64,000 nt of DNA from Solibacillus sp. FSL R5-0449 (GTDB lineage: Bacteria > Bacillota > Bacilli > Bacillales_A > Planococcaceae): positions 1,216,001-1,280,000 of the forward strand of contig NZ_CP150239.1 in NCBI RefSeq assembly GCF_037975215.1, written 5' to 3'. The translations under genes were made by a program, and so were the position numbers. Every line of letters begins with the position of its first letter. The first letter of the stretch is position 1. Shown here piece after piece: positions 16,188-24,942 of this stretch. A model generated the notes under the pieces. It worked only from the letters and a program-made list of their open reading frames with translations. It ran no database searches and was not told the origin of the DNA.

Positions 16188-16601
16188 ATGATTGACTTTA
16201 TAGAATTATTGTATCGCCAACATAAACAGTTACGCCAAAAGGCAGAAATTATGTGGAATGAAAATAATGACCTTCATATAACGAGTTCGGAATGGTTTGT
16301 ACTGAAAAACATATTTGAGGGTTATGTAACGGTACCGGAACTAGTAAAAAAATTGGACATTTCAAAGCAGGGGGTTCATAAATTTGTGACTTCCTTACAA
16401 GAAAAGGAACTTATTACGACCGAATTAATAAAAGGCTCGAAAGTTCAAAAGAGGGCCCATTTGACTGCAAAAGGAATCGTTATTGTTAATGAAAGCAAAA
16501 AGATGGAGTTTAAAATAGAAAAGATGGTAAGGAACACGATCGGAGATAAGGAATATGAACTGTTATTGGAGATGCTTAAAAAGCCGCTTCTAAAAGTTTA
16601 A
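16188..16601 (+). CDS. MarR-family transcriptional regulator
   Basis: This 137-aa winged-helix protein has its recognition region at TVPELVKKLDISKQGVHKFVTSLQEKELITTELI (about residues 48-82) and flanking dimerisation helices. AAAGAGGGGAG lies before the ATG. It diverges from the CarD-like gene, with a 27-bp palindrome between them, and probably represses that gene and perhaps itself. No cysteine typical of OhrR-type redox sensing is visible; the signal is unknown. Confidence 0.87.
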   Translation: MIDFIELLYRQHKQLRQKAEIMWNENNDLHITSSEWFVLKNIFEGYVTVPELVKKLDISKQGVHKFVTSLQEKELITTELIKGSKVQKRAHLTAKGIVIVNESKKMEFKIEKMVRNTIGDKEYELLLEMLKKPLLKV

Positions 16602-16623
16602 GTTCTATATTAATGGGGGCAAC

Positions 16624-16663
16624 TGAAAAAAACCGCAAGAAAGAACATTTCCTTCATGCGGTT
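16624..16663 (-). terminator. Terminator of the nitroreductase gene
   Basis: AACCGCA and TGCGGTT close a 19-base loop, and on the minus strand seven T follow. Confidence 0.75.
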
Positions 16664-16682
16664 ACCTCATCAATTTTAAACC

Positions 16683-17246
16683 TTATTTAAAAGAACCTTC
16701 AAATACAATTTCATTTAATGGACGGCGACCTGATGGCGTTTCACGTGCCTGTAATTCCGGAGACAGCATTTCTTTGTCGCCTTTGTAGCCGATTGCAATA
16801 GCTAAATGTACATCAAACGTATCCGGAATGTTAAATGCTTCTTTTGCCACATCCTTATATATACCGCTCATCGGATGTGTGATTAAACCTTCCTTTGCTG
16901 CCTGAAGTGACAGGAATCCCCATGCTGTTCCTGCATCAAACTCATGTGAGCCTTTTGTATTGTCAGAAATGACTAATACTAAAACAGGTGCACGGTTTGC
17001 CCATACTAAGTTACCTTCCATTAAAACAGGGTGGAACTTTGCTAAATCCTCTTCTGTTTTTGCCACGATAAAGCGCCAAGGCTGGTTGTTGCCTGCTGAT
17101 GGTGCCCAGCGTGCTGCTTCAAATACACGGTTTAATACATCTTCGGCAACAGGTGTGTCTGCATAGGCACGTGGTGACCACCGATTTAAAAATACTTCAG
17201 AAATGTCATGCTCCGCTGTACGGAATTCTTTTGCTTGTAATACCAT
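16683..17246 (-). CDS. Nitroreductase-family NAD(P)H flavin oxidoreductase
   Basis: The protein is 187 aa from ATG 17246, with AGGAGG nine bases upstream; longer in-frame starts have none. FMN-binding features are RWSPRAYAD near the N-terminus, ARWAPSAGNNQPWRFIV (residues 46-62) and GWGF-type AWGFLSLQAAKEGLITHPMSG in the middle, ending with GRRPLNEIVFEG. The fold is a dimeric FMN enzyme reducing nitroaromatics, quinones or flavin with NAD(P)H. Physiological substrate unknown. Confidence 0.88.
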   Translation of the reverse strand: MVLQAKEFRTAEHDISEVFLNRWSPRAYADTPVAEDVLNRVFEAARWAPSAGNNQPWRFIVAKTEEDLAKFHPVLMEGNLVWANRAPVLVLVISDNTKGSHEFDAGTAWGFLSLQAAKEGLITHPMSGIYKDVAKEAFNIPDTFDVHLAIAIGYKGDKEMLSPELQARETPSGRRPLNEIVFEGSFK

Positions 17247-17418
17247 GAAAAAAATCCTCCTAGTTCTATGTAATACATTTCCTATATTAACCAATGCTAA
17301 AATGTAATTGCAAACAAAATGCTTACAAAAAGTAACTAAATAATTTTTAGTTAGTTATTGAGGTGTAAATCCTTTAATCGATAAATAATTGTTAAAGCAG
17401 ATAAAATTGAATTTATAG

Positions 17419-17447
17419 TAGACAAATCCGATTATTTACTATATACT
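17419..17447 (+). promoter_or_regulatory. Sigma-A promoter of the cold-shock gene
   Basis: TAGACA (17419-17424), a 17-bp spacer and TATACT (17442-17447) predict a start near 17454. The leader to the ATG is then about 142 nt, in line with the long leaders of cold-shock genes. Confidence 0.7.
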
Positions 17448-17475
17448 AAGGTCAATGAGATAGTTACAAGACATT

Positions 17476-17542
17476 AAATTCACCTATTACAAAAAGTATT
17501 TCGTGGTTTAGTTGGTACTTTTTGTAATATGTGAATTTTTTT
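17476..17542 (+). promoter_or_regulatory. Long leader hairpin with T-tail before the cold-shock gene
   Basis: Twenty-three-base arms (17476-17498 and 17516-17538) pair in 22 positions around a 17-base loop, and a T-run follows directly. The hairpin lies in the leader between promoter and ribosome site. It has the shape of an intrinsic terminator, so it could act as a conditional attenuator or a temperature-sensitive or RNA-stabilising structure. Confidence 0.75.
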
Positions 17543-17595
17543 CTTTTGGAAGAATTGCGATCTTATTAAATTTAATTAATTGGAGGTCATTTATT

Positions 17596-17796
17596 ATGAC
17601 ACAAGGTACAGTAAAATGGTTTAACTCTGAAAAAGGTTTCGGTTTCATCGAAGTTGAAGGCGGTTCTGACGTATTCGCTCACTTCTCAGCTATTCAAGGT
17701 GAAGGTTTCAAAACTCTTGAAGAAGGTCAAAAAGTTGAGTTTTCAGTAGAAGACGGTCAACGTGGACCACAAGCTACAAACATCGTAAAACTTTAA
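17596..17796 (+). CDS. Cold-shock protein (CspA/CspB family)
   Basis: This 66-aa single cold-shock domain has RNP1 KGFGFIEV and RNP2 VFAHF, plus the N-terminal [10 protein letters not shown]. It is an RNA chaperone that melts secondary structure and binds single-stranded nucleic acid. The ATG at 17596 is preferred over an upstream in-frame start because TTGGAGG sits at the right distance. It is monocistronic with its own promoter, a large leader hairpin and a strong terminator. Codons are those of a highly expressed gene. Confidence 0.97.
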   Translation: MTQGTVKWFNSEKGFGFIEVEGGSDVFAHFSAIQGEGFKTLEEGQKVEFSVEDGQRGPQATNIVKL

Positions 17797-17817
17797 TTTT
17801 AATGATGTAACTATAGA

Positions 17818-17850
17818 AGAGGGGGCCTTTTATAAGGAACCCTCTTTTTT
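17818..17850 (+). terminator. Terminator of the cold-shock gene
   Basis: AGAGGG-CCTT pairs with AAGG-CCCTCT around TTAT and is followed by seven T. Confidence 0.88.
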
Positions 17851-17873
17851 TGCGAACTTTTGCACAAAAAAAT

Positions 17874-17915
17874 AAAGCAGTTCAAATTTATGGGGAAGTA
17901 AATTTGAACTGCTTT
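17874..17915 (-). terminator. Terminator of the 60-aa gene
   Basis: Perfect 17-bp arms AAAGCAGTTCAAATTTA and TAAATTTGAACTGCTTT surround an 8-base loop. The A-rich left side supplies a T-tail on the minus strand. Confidence 0.8.
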
Positions 17916-17938
17916 TAATTTTGCTTATTTTTAAGTGC

Positions 17939-18121
17939 TTATCCGACTAAGTTATGCTTAACTACTTCATAAGCTTGGCAAATATTTTTGTAAGCATCTT
18001 TATGTTCAGCAATCATTTCAACTGCAATTTCATATAAGTCAGAGGAGTCTGTTGTAACTAAATCGTTTAGTACTGCAGCCTCCATTTTTTCTACATATGA
18101 TAAAATTTCTGTATTCATCAT
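17939..18121 (-). CDS. Small hypothetical protein
   Basis: The 60-aa acidic helical protein begins MMNTEILSYVEKMEAAVLND and ends EVVKHNLVG. GGAG lies five to eight bases before the two adjacent ATG codons, and a strong terminator follows, so it is a real monocistronic gene. No family was recognised. It has no signal, membrane segment or cysteine pair (one Cys only). Confidence 0.65.
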   Translation of the reverse strand: MMNTEILSYVEKMEAAVLNDLVTTDSSDLYEIAVEMIAEHKDAYKNICQAYEVVKHNLVG

Positions 18122-18340
18122 TTCATCTCCGAATCTGTTTGTTGTTACTCTTAATATACAGTAAACAGACGTCTGACTTCAAAAGGAATGAGGGTAAAAA
18201 CGGGTAAAAATTTTAAAGTTTGACGATAAAATGAACTTAACAAAGTTTAGCTATTTGAAAGCGTTTTTCTAGTAATTGTCTAAATATTACATAAAAAAAC
18301 TGCTGCAAAAGAATTCCTTCGAAACAGTTTTTTCTCATTT

Positions 18341-19040
18341 TTATAGGTTTACTACATCGGAAAAGATGGCTTCAATTCCAAGTGATTCGAGTTGGCGGGC
18401 TACTTTTGCATCATTCACTGTATAAGTTCTGACGGTCATTCCGTTCTTGATCGCTTGCTGAACAATGGAACGCATCCCGTAGTAATAGGGGATATGGATC
18501 GCATCCGCGCCAAGCGTCTTGACATAGTCCTCTAAGTTTACAATAAGCGAAGCAAATAGCAGCGCGGTTTTTACATTTGGCATGATTTGCTGAAAACGCG
18601 CAATACTTTCATGATTGAAGGAAGAAATAATGACACGGTCTTCTAAGTTAAAGGTATGAATTTCATTAGCAATGAGTGCTTCAATGCCGGGATACTCGAA
18701 AAATGTCCGACTTTATCTCGATATTGATTGGGAAGGGCGTTGATTTAAAAATGGCTAAAGTTTCCGCTAATGTAGGTATTGTTTGACCAGCAAACTCCGG
18801 AGCAAACCATGAGCCATAATCGAATGCTCGCAGCTCTTCCAGTGTCATATCCTTCACATAGCCTTTACCTGTAGATGTACGGTCAATTGATTCATCATGA
18901 ATAACGACTAACTGGTTGTCCTTCGTTAAATGGACATCAAATTCAACTCCCCAAATAGCCATTTTTGCAGCTTCCTGAAAAGCGATCATCGTATTTTCGG
19001 GGTAGTTGGCACTGTAACCACGGTGAGCGAGAATCTTCAT
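18341..19040 (-). pseudogene. Glycerophosphodiester phosphodiesterase with a one-base frameshift
   Basis: The N-terminal part (from ATG 19040) carries the GDPD signature ILAHRGYSANYPENT and the metal/catalytic segment EFDVHLTKDNQLVVIHD, and runs to IEIKSDIF. It then leaves frame at an A5 run (18699-18703 on the plus strand) and stops. Removing one base restores a continuous frame through EYPGIEALIANEIHTF and SSFNHESIARFQ to GIEAIFSDVV. The repaired protein is about 232 aa, normal for UgpQ-type GDPDs, which split glycerophosphodiesters to glycerol-3-phosphate. It may be a recent mutation or a homopolymer sequencing error. Confidence 0.85.
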
Positions 19041-19054
19041 TTCATTCACTTCTC

Positions 19055-19330
19055 CTATTTTTCGCAAGCAATTCCGTCTTTATCGCGATCACTTTTTTCA
19101 TTTAATTTGTAAAGCTCAGCTGATACGAAAGGTTTATATTTTGTTTTGCCGCCTTTGTTCGTTGTTTTTGCGTCTTTCGCAACGCCGCCCTTATAAACCT
19201 TATTTAATTCTGTGCAGTTTTTATAAGCGACTGCTTTTGTTTTTGTAGCTGCCTCTGCTTCTATTGCCGTAAACGAGAAACCGCTTATTAAGACAGCTCC
19301 CATTAATAATCCTGAAATATACTTTTTCAT
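19055..19330 (-). CDS. Secreted Excalibur calcium-binding domain protein
   Basis: The 91-aa protein has a Sec signal peptide (KKYISGLLMGAVLISGFSFTAIEAEA, cleavage likely after AEA) and one Excalibur domain: YKNCTELNKVYKGGV and the EF-hand-like DRDKDGIACE at the end, with the conserved cysteine pair. AAGGAG precedes the ATG. These domains are exported and bind calcium; the biological role is unclear. It is 15 bp upstream of the GDPD gene on the same strand. Confidence 0.9.
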   Translation of the reverse strand: MKKYISGLLMGAVLISGFSFTAIEAEAATKTKAVAYKNCTELNKVYKGGVAKDAKTTNKGGKTKYKPFVSAELYKLNEKSDRDKDGIACEK

Positions 19331-19373
19331 CGTAATGCTCCTTAATAAACAGTATTTTCCAGTATTTTAACAT

Positions 19374-19415
19374 AAAAAAAAGCGAATTCACAAGGGAGGT
19401 AGTGAATTCGCTTTT
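19374..19415 (-). terminator. Terminator of fabI
   Basis: AGCGAATTCAC and GTGAATTCGCT pair perfectly, with an A7 run on the left giving a minus-strand T-tail and TTTT on the right, so it can work in both directions. Confidence 0.85.
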
Positions 19416-19417
19416 GA

Positions 19418-20194
19418 CTAACCCATAATATTATAACCGCTATCGATATAAATCGTTTCGCCTGTCACACCTCGGGAAAGGTGGCTTAACATCACGATTG
19501 TCATGTCAGCTACTTCTTCCTGGTTTGTGTTGCGTTTTAACGGAGAAGTTTCTTCGATTTTATGCAGGATCTGATTGAAACTTGGCACACCTTTTGCTGC
19601 CAATGTACGAATGGCACCTGCGGAAATGGCATTGACACGAATATTATCCGCACCGACATCCGCTGCCAAATAGCGCATTGATGCTTCCAGTGCTGCTTTC
19701 GCAACGCCCATTACATTGTAGCCGTCAAGAACACGCTGTGCACCTAAATAAGACATCGTTACGATAGAACCGCCTTCAGACATATAAGGTTTTGCAGCTT
19801 TTGTTACAGCAATCAGCGAATAGGCACTCGTATCTTGTGCAAAGGCATAGCCATCACGTGTTGTTTCGACGAATCGGTTGTGAAGGTCTTCGGCATGCGC
19901 GAAGGCAACAGAGTGGATAATGCCATGAATTACTTTAAATTGCTCGCCGATTTGATTGAATGCTTTTTCAATGCTTTCGTCGCTGTTTACGTCACATTCA
20001 ATAACTGTTGCATTGTGCTCTTCATAATTTGTTAAAAGCTTTTCGATTTTTCCTTTTGAACGTTCTTTACGATATGTGAAAATGACATTTGCTCCGACAT
20101 CAAATAGTCGTTTTGCGATGCCCCAAGCAATACTGCGCTCATTGGCAACACCCATTACAACAATATTTTTCCCTTTTAATTGCAATAAATCCAT
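19418..20194 (-). CDS. fabI: Enoyl-[acyl-carrier-protein] reductase (NADH)
   Basis: The 258-aa divergent SDR has GVANERSIAWGIA (NADH loop of FabI), YLGAQRVLDGYNVMGVAKAALEAS with the catalytic Tyr and Lys (Y-N-V-M-G-V-A-K), and the C-terminal THLSRGVTGETIYIDSGYN-type end. It reduces the enoyl-ACP double bond in the last step of each fatty acid elongation round. The promoter carries a perfect FapR operator, so malonyl-CoA-dependent control is expected. It is monocistronic. Confidence 0.96.
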   Translation of the reverse strand: MDLLQLKGKNIVVMGVANERSIAWGIAKRLFDVGANVIFTYRKERSKGKIEKLLTNYEEHNATVIECDVNSDESIEKAFNQIGEQFKVIHGIIHSVAFAHAEDLHNRFVETTRDGYAFAQDTSAYSLIAVTKAAKPYMSEGGSIVTMSYLGAQRVLDGYNVMGVAKAALEASMRYLAADVGADNIRVNAISAGAIRTLAAKGVPSFNQILHKIEETSPLKRNTNQEEVADMTIVMLSHLSRGVTGETIYIDSGYNIMG

Positions 20195-20216
20195 AACGAC
20201 ACCCCTAAAATGATTA

Positions 20217-20274
20217 GTTAATATTAGTACCTACTACTAATATTAACTATAACATCTCGATTATAGATGCGCAA
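20217..20274 (-). promoter_or_regulatory. fabI promoter with FapR operator
   Basis: On the minus strand TTGCGC (20269-20274), 17 bp, TATAGT (20246-20251). Just downstream of the -10 is a palindrome with perfect 13-bp arms GTTAATATTAGTA/TACTAATATTAAC (20217-20247). Its centre ATTAGTACCTACTACTAAT matches the known FapR box. Confidence 0.9.
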
Positions 20275-20293
20275 TGAGAAAAAAGGGCAAAAT

Positions 20294-20323
20294 AAAAAAC
20301 GACCCTTAATTAAGGAATCGTTT
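20294..20323 (-). terminator. Terminator of the ferredoxin gene
   Basis: AAACGA-CCTTAA pairs with TTAAGG-TCGTTT. The A-rich left side provides minus-strand T residues. Confidence 0.7.
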
Positions 20324-20336
20324 CGTATGTTTGTAT

Positions 20337-20627
<291 letters not shown>

Positions 20628-20687
20628 TTATTCTAATGGTGTTTTCGGCACTTTTCAACCTAATACTACGAAAATGAGGGATTTGAC

Positions 20688-21728
20688 ATGCTAATCCAAC
20701 AAATTCTTTTGAAAATTTTACATACTTTTCAGCAGGAACGCACTGTTTCAGCCGCCTATCACTTATTGAAAGGGAAGCGGTCAGGGCAGACAATTCATGA
20801 TGTAGGCCTCTTTAATTTATATTCCTACTTTGGGCTGCTCCCAAAACTAGCTCGTCATAAATTCGATGAGCAAATTGATCTCATGTTCGCCAAGAGTATT
20901 ATTATAATAGAGGAAAACGGTTTTTATACTATGACCGAGCAAGGAAAACAGCTTGCCTCAAAACCTGTGCGTCTTTCGTTTGATGGCTGGCATTACCGTG
21001 GCAATGAACATTTGTTTTTCGGCAGACTTTCGCTTATTATTCAAAGCCTGTCGCATCAGCTCCATCAGAAAAAAGCGTTTATCCCGATTGAAAAAAATGA
21101 ACAAGTACAGCAATGGGTACGTCAATTTTTAGTGCGACACCAATATCAGAAAGGCATGCTGCAACAAGCAATTTACTCGGAAATGTCTGCAAGTTTATCC
21201 GAAAGTGCAATCGAAGAAAACATGAAAGACATCCTCATGTACCGATTGACCGGCTATAATGAACCGGGATTTACGTGGCAGCAACTGGCATTTGGCTATA
21301 ATATGCAGGAAATGGATGTTCAACTGCACTACATTAGCGCATTGCATACTTGGTTGAATGAATTGTACCGTGAAAAAACACAATACCCGCTATTGAATGA
21401 AATTATGCAAAATATACGTGTGGAAGTCGTGCTGACTGCTTCGGCAAACGCAACCGCCCAGTTATACAGAACGGGAAGAACATTGGAAGAAATCAGTCAT
21501 ATCCGTCGATTAAAAATGAGTACGATTGAAGATCATATTGTCGAACTTGCGATGAATGAACCGAACTTTTCGATAGAGCCATTTGTATCAAATAAAGAAC
21601 AGCAACAAATTTTAGGTGCGGTCGAAGCTTACGATACGAAACGATTAAAAACATTGAAAGAATTACTGCCGCAGCTAAGCTATTTTCAACTTCGGCTAAC
21701 ATTGGCGAAAGGAGCGACCCATATATGA
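20688..21728 (+). CDS. ypbB: Helix-turn-helix protein YpbB
   Basis: The 346-aa protein precedes the RecQ-type helicase gene with a 4-bp overlap, the conserved arrangement in Bacilli. The C-terminal region (RTLEEISHIRRLKMSTIEDHIVELA) is an HTH_40 domain, a fold otherwise found at the C-terminus of RecQ helicases. The helicase here lacks that part, so the two proteins may act together (inference). No enzymatic motif is seen in the first 250 residues. Confidence 0.9.
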   Translation: MLIQQILLKILHTFQQERTVSAAYHLLKGKRSGQTIHDVGLFNLYSYFGLLPKLARHKFDEQIDLMFAKSIIIIEENGFYTMTEQGKQLASKPVRLSFDGWHYRGNEHLFFGRLSLIIQSLSHQLHQKKAFIPIEKNEQVQQWVRQFLVRHQYQKGMLQQAIYSEMSASLSESAIEENMKDILMYRLTGYNEPGFTWQQLAFGYNMQEMDVQLHYISALHTWLNELYREKTQYPLLNEIMQNIRVEVVLTASANATAQLYRTGRTLEEISHIRRLKMSTIEDHIVELAMNEPNFSIEPFVSNKEQQQILGAVEAYDTKRLKTLKELLPQLSYFQLRLTLAKGATHI

Positions 21729-23170
21729 ATTTACAAAGTGCCTTAAAGCAACATTTCGGCTATGATTCATTCCGGCCAGGACAAGAAGAAATCATCAAAA
21801 ATATAGTGGCGGGCAGAGATGTTGTGGCCATTTTGCCGACCGGAATGGGGAAATCCCTTTGTTACCAGCTGCCGGGCTATTTATTTCAAAAACCGGTGCT
21901 GATTGTGTCGCCGCTATTATCACTCATGCAAGACCAGGTCGATCAGCTAAAGCAAATGGGGGAAAAACGAGTTGTCGCATTGAATTCCTTTTTAACACCA
22001 GACCAGAAAAGGTATGCCCTACACTTTTTGGGAGAGTACCGGTTTATTTTCGTATCTCCGGAAATGCTGTTGCAGCCGCAAGTAAAGGCAAGAATTCAAG
22101 CGATGGAACTTTCGCTAATTGTTGCGGATGAAGCACATTGTATATCGCAATGGGGATTTGATTTTCGACCGGACTATTTACGGATTGGTGAAATATTATC
22201 GGAGTCGAATCGTCCGCCTATTCTTGCATTATCCGCCACAGCAACGGATACGGTTTTGGCGGATATCCAATCCTATTTAAAAATGAATGCACCTTTTCGC
22301 TATATGCACGCTGTAAACAGAGACAATATTCATTTAGTGAAAAAACTGTTTTCAGAGCGTGAGGAAAAGATTGAATGGATTATTGAACATGTTAAAAATA
22401 CAGCCGGCCCGGGTATCATTTATACGCAATCCCGGTCAAAAGCAGAAGCGATCAGTTTACAGCTTCTACAGCAAAATATTTCGGCGGCCGCTTATCATGC
22501 CGGGAAGGAAGCGCAGGACCGACAATTTATACAGCAGCAATTTTTAGCAGGCCAGCTTGAATGGATAGTAGCGACAAATGCATTTGGTATGGGTGTCCAT
22601 AAAGAAAATGTTCGTCAAGTTATTCATGAAACAATGCCTGCAACATTGTCGAACTATATGCAGGAAATTGGGCGGGCTGGTCGTGATGGCAAAAAAGCAG
22701 TTGCCTTTTTATTGTATTGTGACGGTGATGAGCAATTTGCAAAATTTATCGCGTCAGAAGATTTGCCGAAAAATATTCATGTGGACCGGTTCACAGAAGT
22801 GATGGCTGCTGGTGAACAGCCGCAGTCATTGCTTGCAAACGGGGAAATGTCGGAAGTCGTTTTCCGTGTGCTGAGTTATTGGCTGGCACGTGAATCTGCC
22901 GAGGAAGTAAAGAATCGGATGCTGAATTTACAGATTAAGAAATTTGAAGAAGTCCAGCTCGTTTTAAAGCTTATAGAAGGTACAGAATGTATGAGGAAGC
23001 AAGTCGTTCAGTACTTTGGTCAGCAATTGACTAAGCAGCAGGAAAATTGCTGTTCCAACTGTGGAATCGATGTGTCTGAACTGGTGGAAGAGAGAGATCC
23101 TTCAAAAACTATGATTAAAATGACCAATTGGCAACACCGTCTCAAGAAAATATTGTTAATAAACTCTTAA
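21725..23170 (+). CDS. recS: RecQ-family ATP-dependent DNA helicase RecS
   Basis: This 481-aa SF2 helicase has a Q motif (GYDSFRPGQEEII), Walker A LPTGMGKS (about residues 38-45), DEAHC box, motif III SATAT and motif VI IGRAGRDG. A zinc-binding RecQ-C element follows with Cys in CMRKQVVQYFG and CCSNCG. There is no winged-helix-HRDC extension, so it corresponds to the shorter B. subtilis RecS (YpbC) rather than the longer RecQ. It unwinds recombination and replication intermediates. Translationally coupled to ypbB. Confidence 0.93.
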   Translation: MNLQSALKQHFGYDSFRPGQEEIIKNIVAGRDVVAILPTGMGKSLCYQLPGYLFQKPVLIVSPLLSLMQDQVDQLKQMGEKRVVALNSFLTPDQKRYALHFLGEYRFIFVSPEMLLQPQVKARIQAMELSLIVADEAHCISQWGFDFRPDYLRIGEILSESNRPPILALSATATDTVLADIQSYLKMNAPFRYMHAVNRDNIHLVKKLFSEREEKIEWIIEHVKNTAGPGIIYTQSRSKAEAISLQLLQQNISAAAYHAGKEAQDRQFIQQQFLAGQLEWIVATNAFGMGVHKENVRQVIHETMPATLSNYMQEIGRAGRDGKKAVAFLLYCDGDEQFAKFIASEDLPKNIHVDRFTEVMAAGEQPQSLLANGEMSEVVFRVLSYWLARESAEEVKNRMLNLQIKKFEEVQLVLKLIEGTECMRKQVVQYFGQQLTKQQENCCSNCGIDVSELVEERDPSKTMIKMTNWQHRLKKILLINS

Positions 23171-23251
23171 TCTACTATCGAACCGTTTACTTTTATGTAG
23201 AAATTGGTCATAATAAAGTTATAATTTTTAGTAGTTGGAGGGGTGAAGGCC

Positions 23252-23968
23252 ATGACAAAAGAAGATTACCGGGAGAAGGTAGAGGAGCATCGTCAAGAGA
23301 TTGACCTACATAATGAGTCAGGTACAAAAATGTCACGTGTTAGCCGACATCGAAAGAAAAACGGAAAAAAACAAACAAACCCAATTATGACGGTGTTAAC
23401 AGTTATCTTAATTTTTATCCCTTTAGTTATTCTAGCTTATGTGTGGCTAATCTATGAACCGAACACATCTGCAAGTGAAAATGTAAATGTGGATAAGAAG
23501 GATGACTTAGTAGTGGAGATTCAAAAACAGGATCCGAAAACACAGCCAGCTGCTACTAACGATGACGAAGATAAAGAAGAAAAAAATGATGATAATTCGG
23601 CCGAAGTGGATGAGGCTAAAGCGAAAGCGGAAAAAGAAAAGTTAGCTGCTGAAGAAGCGAAAAAGGCGGAAGCACAAATCGCAAAAGAAAAAGCTGAAAA
23701 AGAAGCGGCAGAAATAAAAAAAGCGGAAGAAGCACAGAAAGTAGCTGCTGCTAAAGCGAAAGAGCAGGAAGCACAGAAAAAAGCTGCTCAGGAAGCGGCT
23801 AAAGCACAGCAAAAAACACATACTGTACAATCGACTGACAATCTATACCGCATCGCATTAAAGTACTACGGTAATGGTAGTCCTGAATATGTTAATAAAA
23901 TAAAAGCTGCCAACAATTTATCAACGGACAGTATTTCGACAGGGCAAGTTTTAGTAATTGTTCCATAA
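23252..23968 (+). CDS. ypbE: LysM-domain membrane-anchored protein YpbE
   Basis: The protein is 238 aa from ATG 23252, well spaced from TTGGAGGGG; an in-frame GTG touching the ribosome site is unlikely. A basic N-terminal cytoplasmic part is followed by one membrane helix (IMTVLTVILIFIPLVILAYVWLIY), a long Ala/Lys/Glu-rich helical linker, and a C-terminal LysM domain (THTVQSTDNLYRIALKYYG to VLVIVP) for peptidoglycan binding. The position after recS matches B. subtilis ypbE. The exact role is not known. Confidence 0.9.
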   Translation: MTKEDYREKVEEHRQEIDLHNESGTKMSRVSRHRKKNGKKQTNPIMTVLTVILIFIPLVILAYVWLIYEPNTSASENVNVDKKDDLVVEIQKQDPKTQPAATNDDEDKEEKNDDNSAEVDEAKAKAEKEKLAAEEAKKAEAQIAKEKAEKEAAEIKKAEEAQKVAAAKAKEQEAQKKAAQEAAKAQQKTHTVQSTDNLYRIALKYYGNGSPEYVNKIKAANNLSTDSISTGQVLVIVP

Positions 23969-23994
23969 TTTTTCTCACTTGTATAATGACTAGT

Positions 23995-24028
23995 AAAAAG
24001 ACGAACCGTTCCGGCTCTCGTCTTTTTC
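23995..24028 (+). terminator. Terminator of ypbE
   Basis: AAAAAGACGA pairs with TCGTCTTTTT, with additional CC/GG pairs inside. Confidence 0.85.
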
Positions 24029-24145
24029 TTTATGAAAGAAATTTGTTATTTTAAATACTTAGTAAACACTAGGTGAAATTAAAGGTTATGAAAGCATTAC
24101 ATCAGGCTATTGTGTTATTAGCATTTTTGAATTGGAGGACCGTGT

Positions 24146-24901
24146 ATGGTCATAATAAGTTTTATCGGAATCGCCTGTATTTCAGTGCTTCTCTATATGT
24201 ATAAAGAAGCACATGAAAATAACATCCGGTCACATGAAGTGAAAGCAATTGGCGATAATGAAACAATCCATCTTTATTTTATATCGGATACACATGCGCG
24301 CAAAATTAATGAAGCGATGATTGATTCGATTGATCAAAATATACAGGCTGTCCTCATAGGGGGAGATTTTGTCGATCGTCGGACTTCTGAAGATACAGTG
24401 CTCCATAATATACGCATGCTAAAAAAACTGGGCCCTATTTATTTTATATGGGGCAATAATGATATTGAATTCGGTGAACAAAAACTGCGTCAACTGCTGA
24501 AAGACCATCAAATCCATATTATTGAGAATGAATCAATCAGTCTCAAAAGCAAAAATAAGCTGTCTGTGAGCGCAGTTTCATATCGTCCGGAAGAACAGAA
24601 CATCCAGCAGGCAATCGGGCAATGCGAAGAAAAGAACACCGTTTTCATTGCGCATAATCCGGAACTGTTCGGCAAAGTACATAAGCAGTTTCAGCCACTG
24701 CTCAGTATTGGGGCACATTTACATGGCGGGCAAATTCGTCTCGGTAAATTCGGACTGCAGCCACACGGATATTTTAAAAAAGTGAAAAACCGCTATGAAC
24801 TTGTCAGTAACGGGTATGGTACGACGCTTGTCCCGCTGCGTCTCTGTGCAAAGCCGGAAAGTCATCTTATTACAATTAAATTTGAACAAGATGTAAAATG
24901 A
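24146..24901 (+). CDS. ypbG: Metallophosphoesterase YpbG
   Basis: The 251-aa protein has an N-terminal membrane helix (ISFIGIACISVLLYMY) and a calcineurin-like phosphoesterase domain with metal motifs SDTH (about 49-52), GGDFVDRR, GNNDIE, AHNPEL and GAHLHGGQ. It should face outward or lie at the membrane. It belongs with the YpbG/YkuE-type esterases; substrate unknown. TTGGAGG precedes the ATG. Confidence 0.88.
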   Translation: MVIISFIGIACISVLLYMYKEAHENNIRSHEVKAIGDNETIHLYFISDTHARKINEAMIDSIDQNIQAVLIGGDFVDRRTSEDTVLHNIRMLKKLGPIYFIWGNNDIEFGEQKLRQLLKDHQIHIIENESISLKSKNKLSVSAVSYRPEEQNIQQAIGQCEEKNTVFIAHNPELFGKVHKQFQPLLSIGAHLHGGQIRLGKFGLQPHGYFKKVKNRYELVSNGYGTTLVPLRLCAKPESHLITIKFEQDVK

Positions 24902-24942
24902 GAGAAAAGCGATTTATAGGAATTGAATAAGGAGATGTTAGT

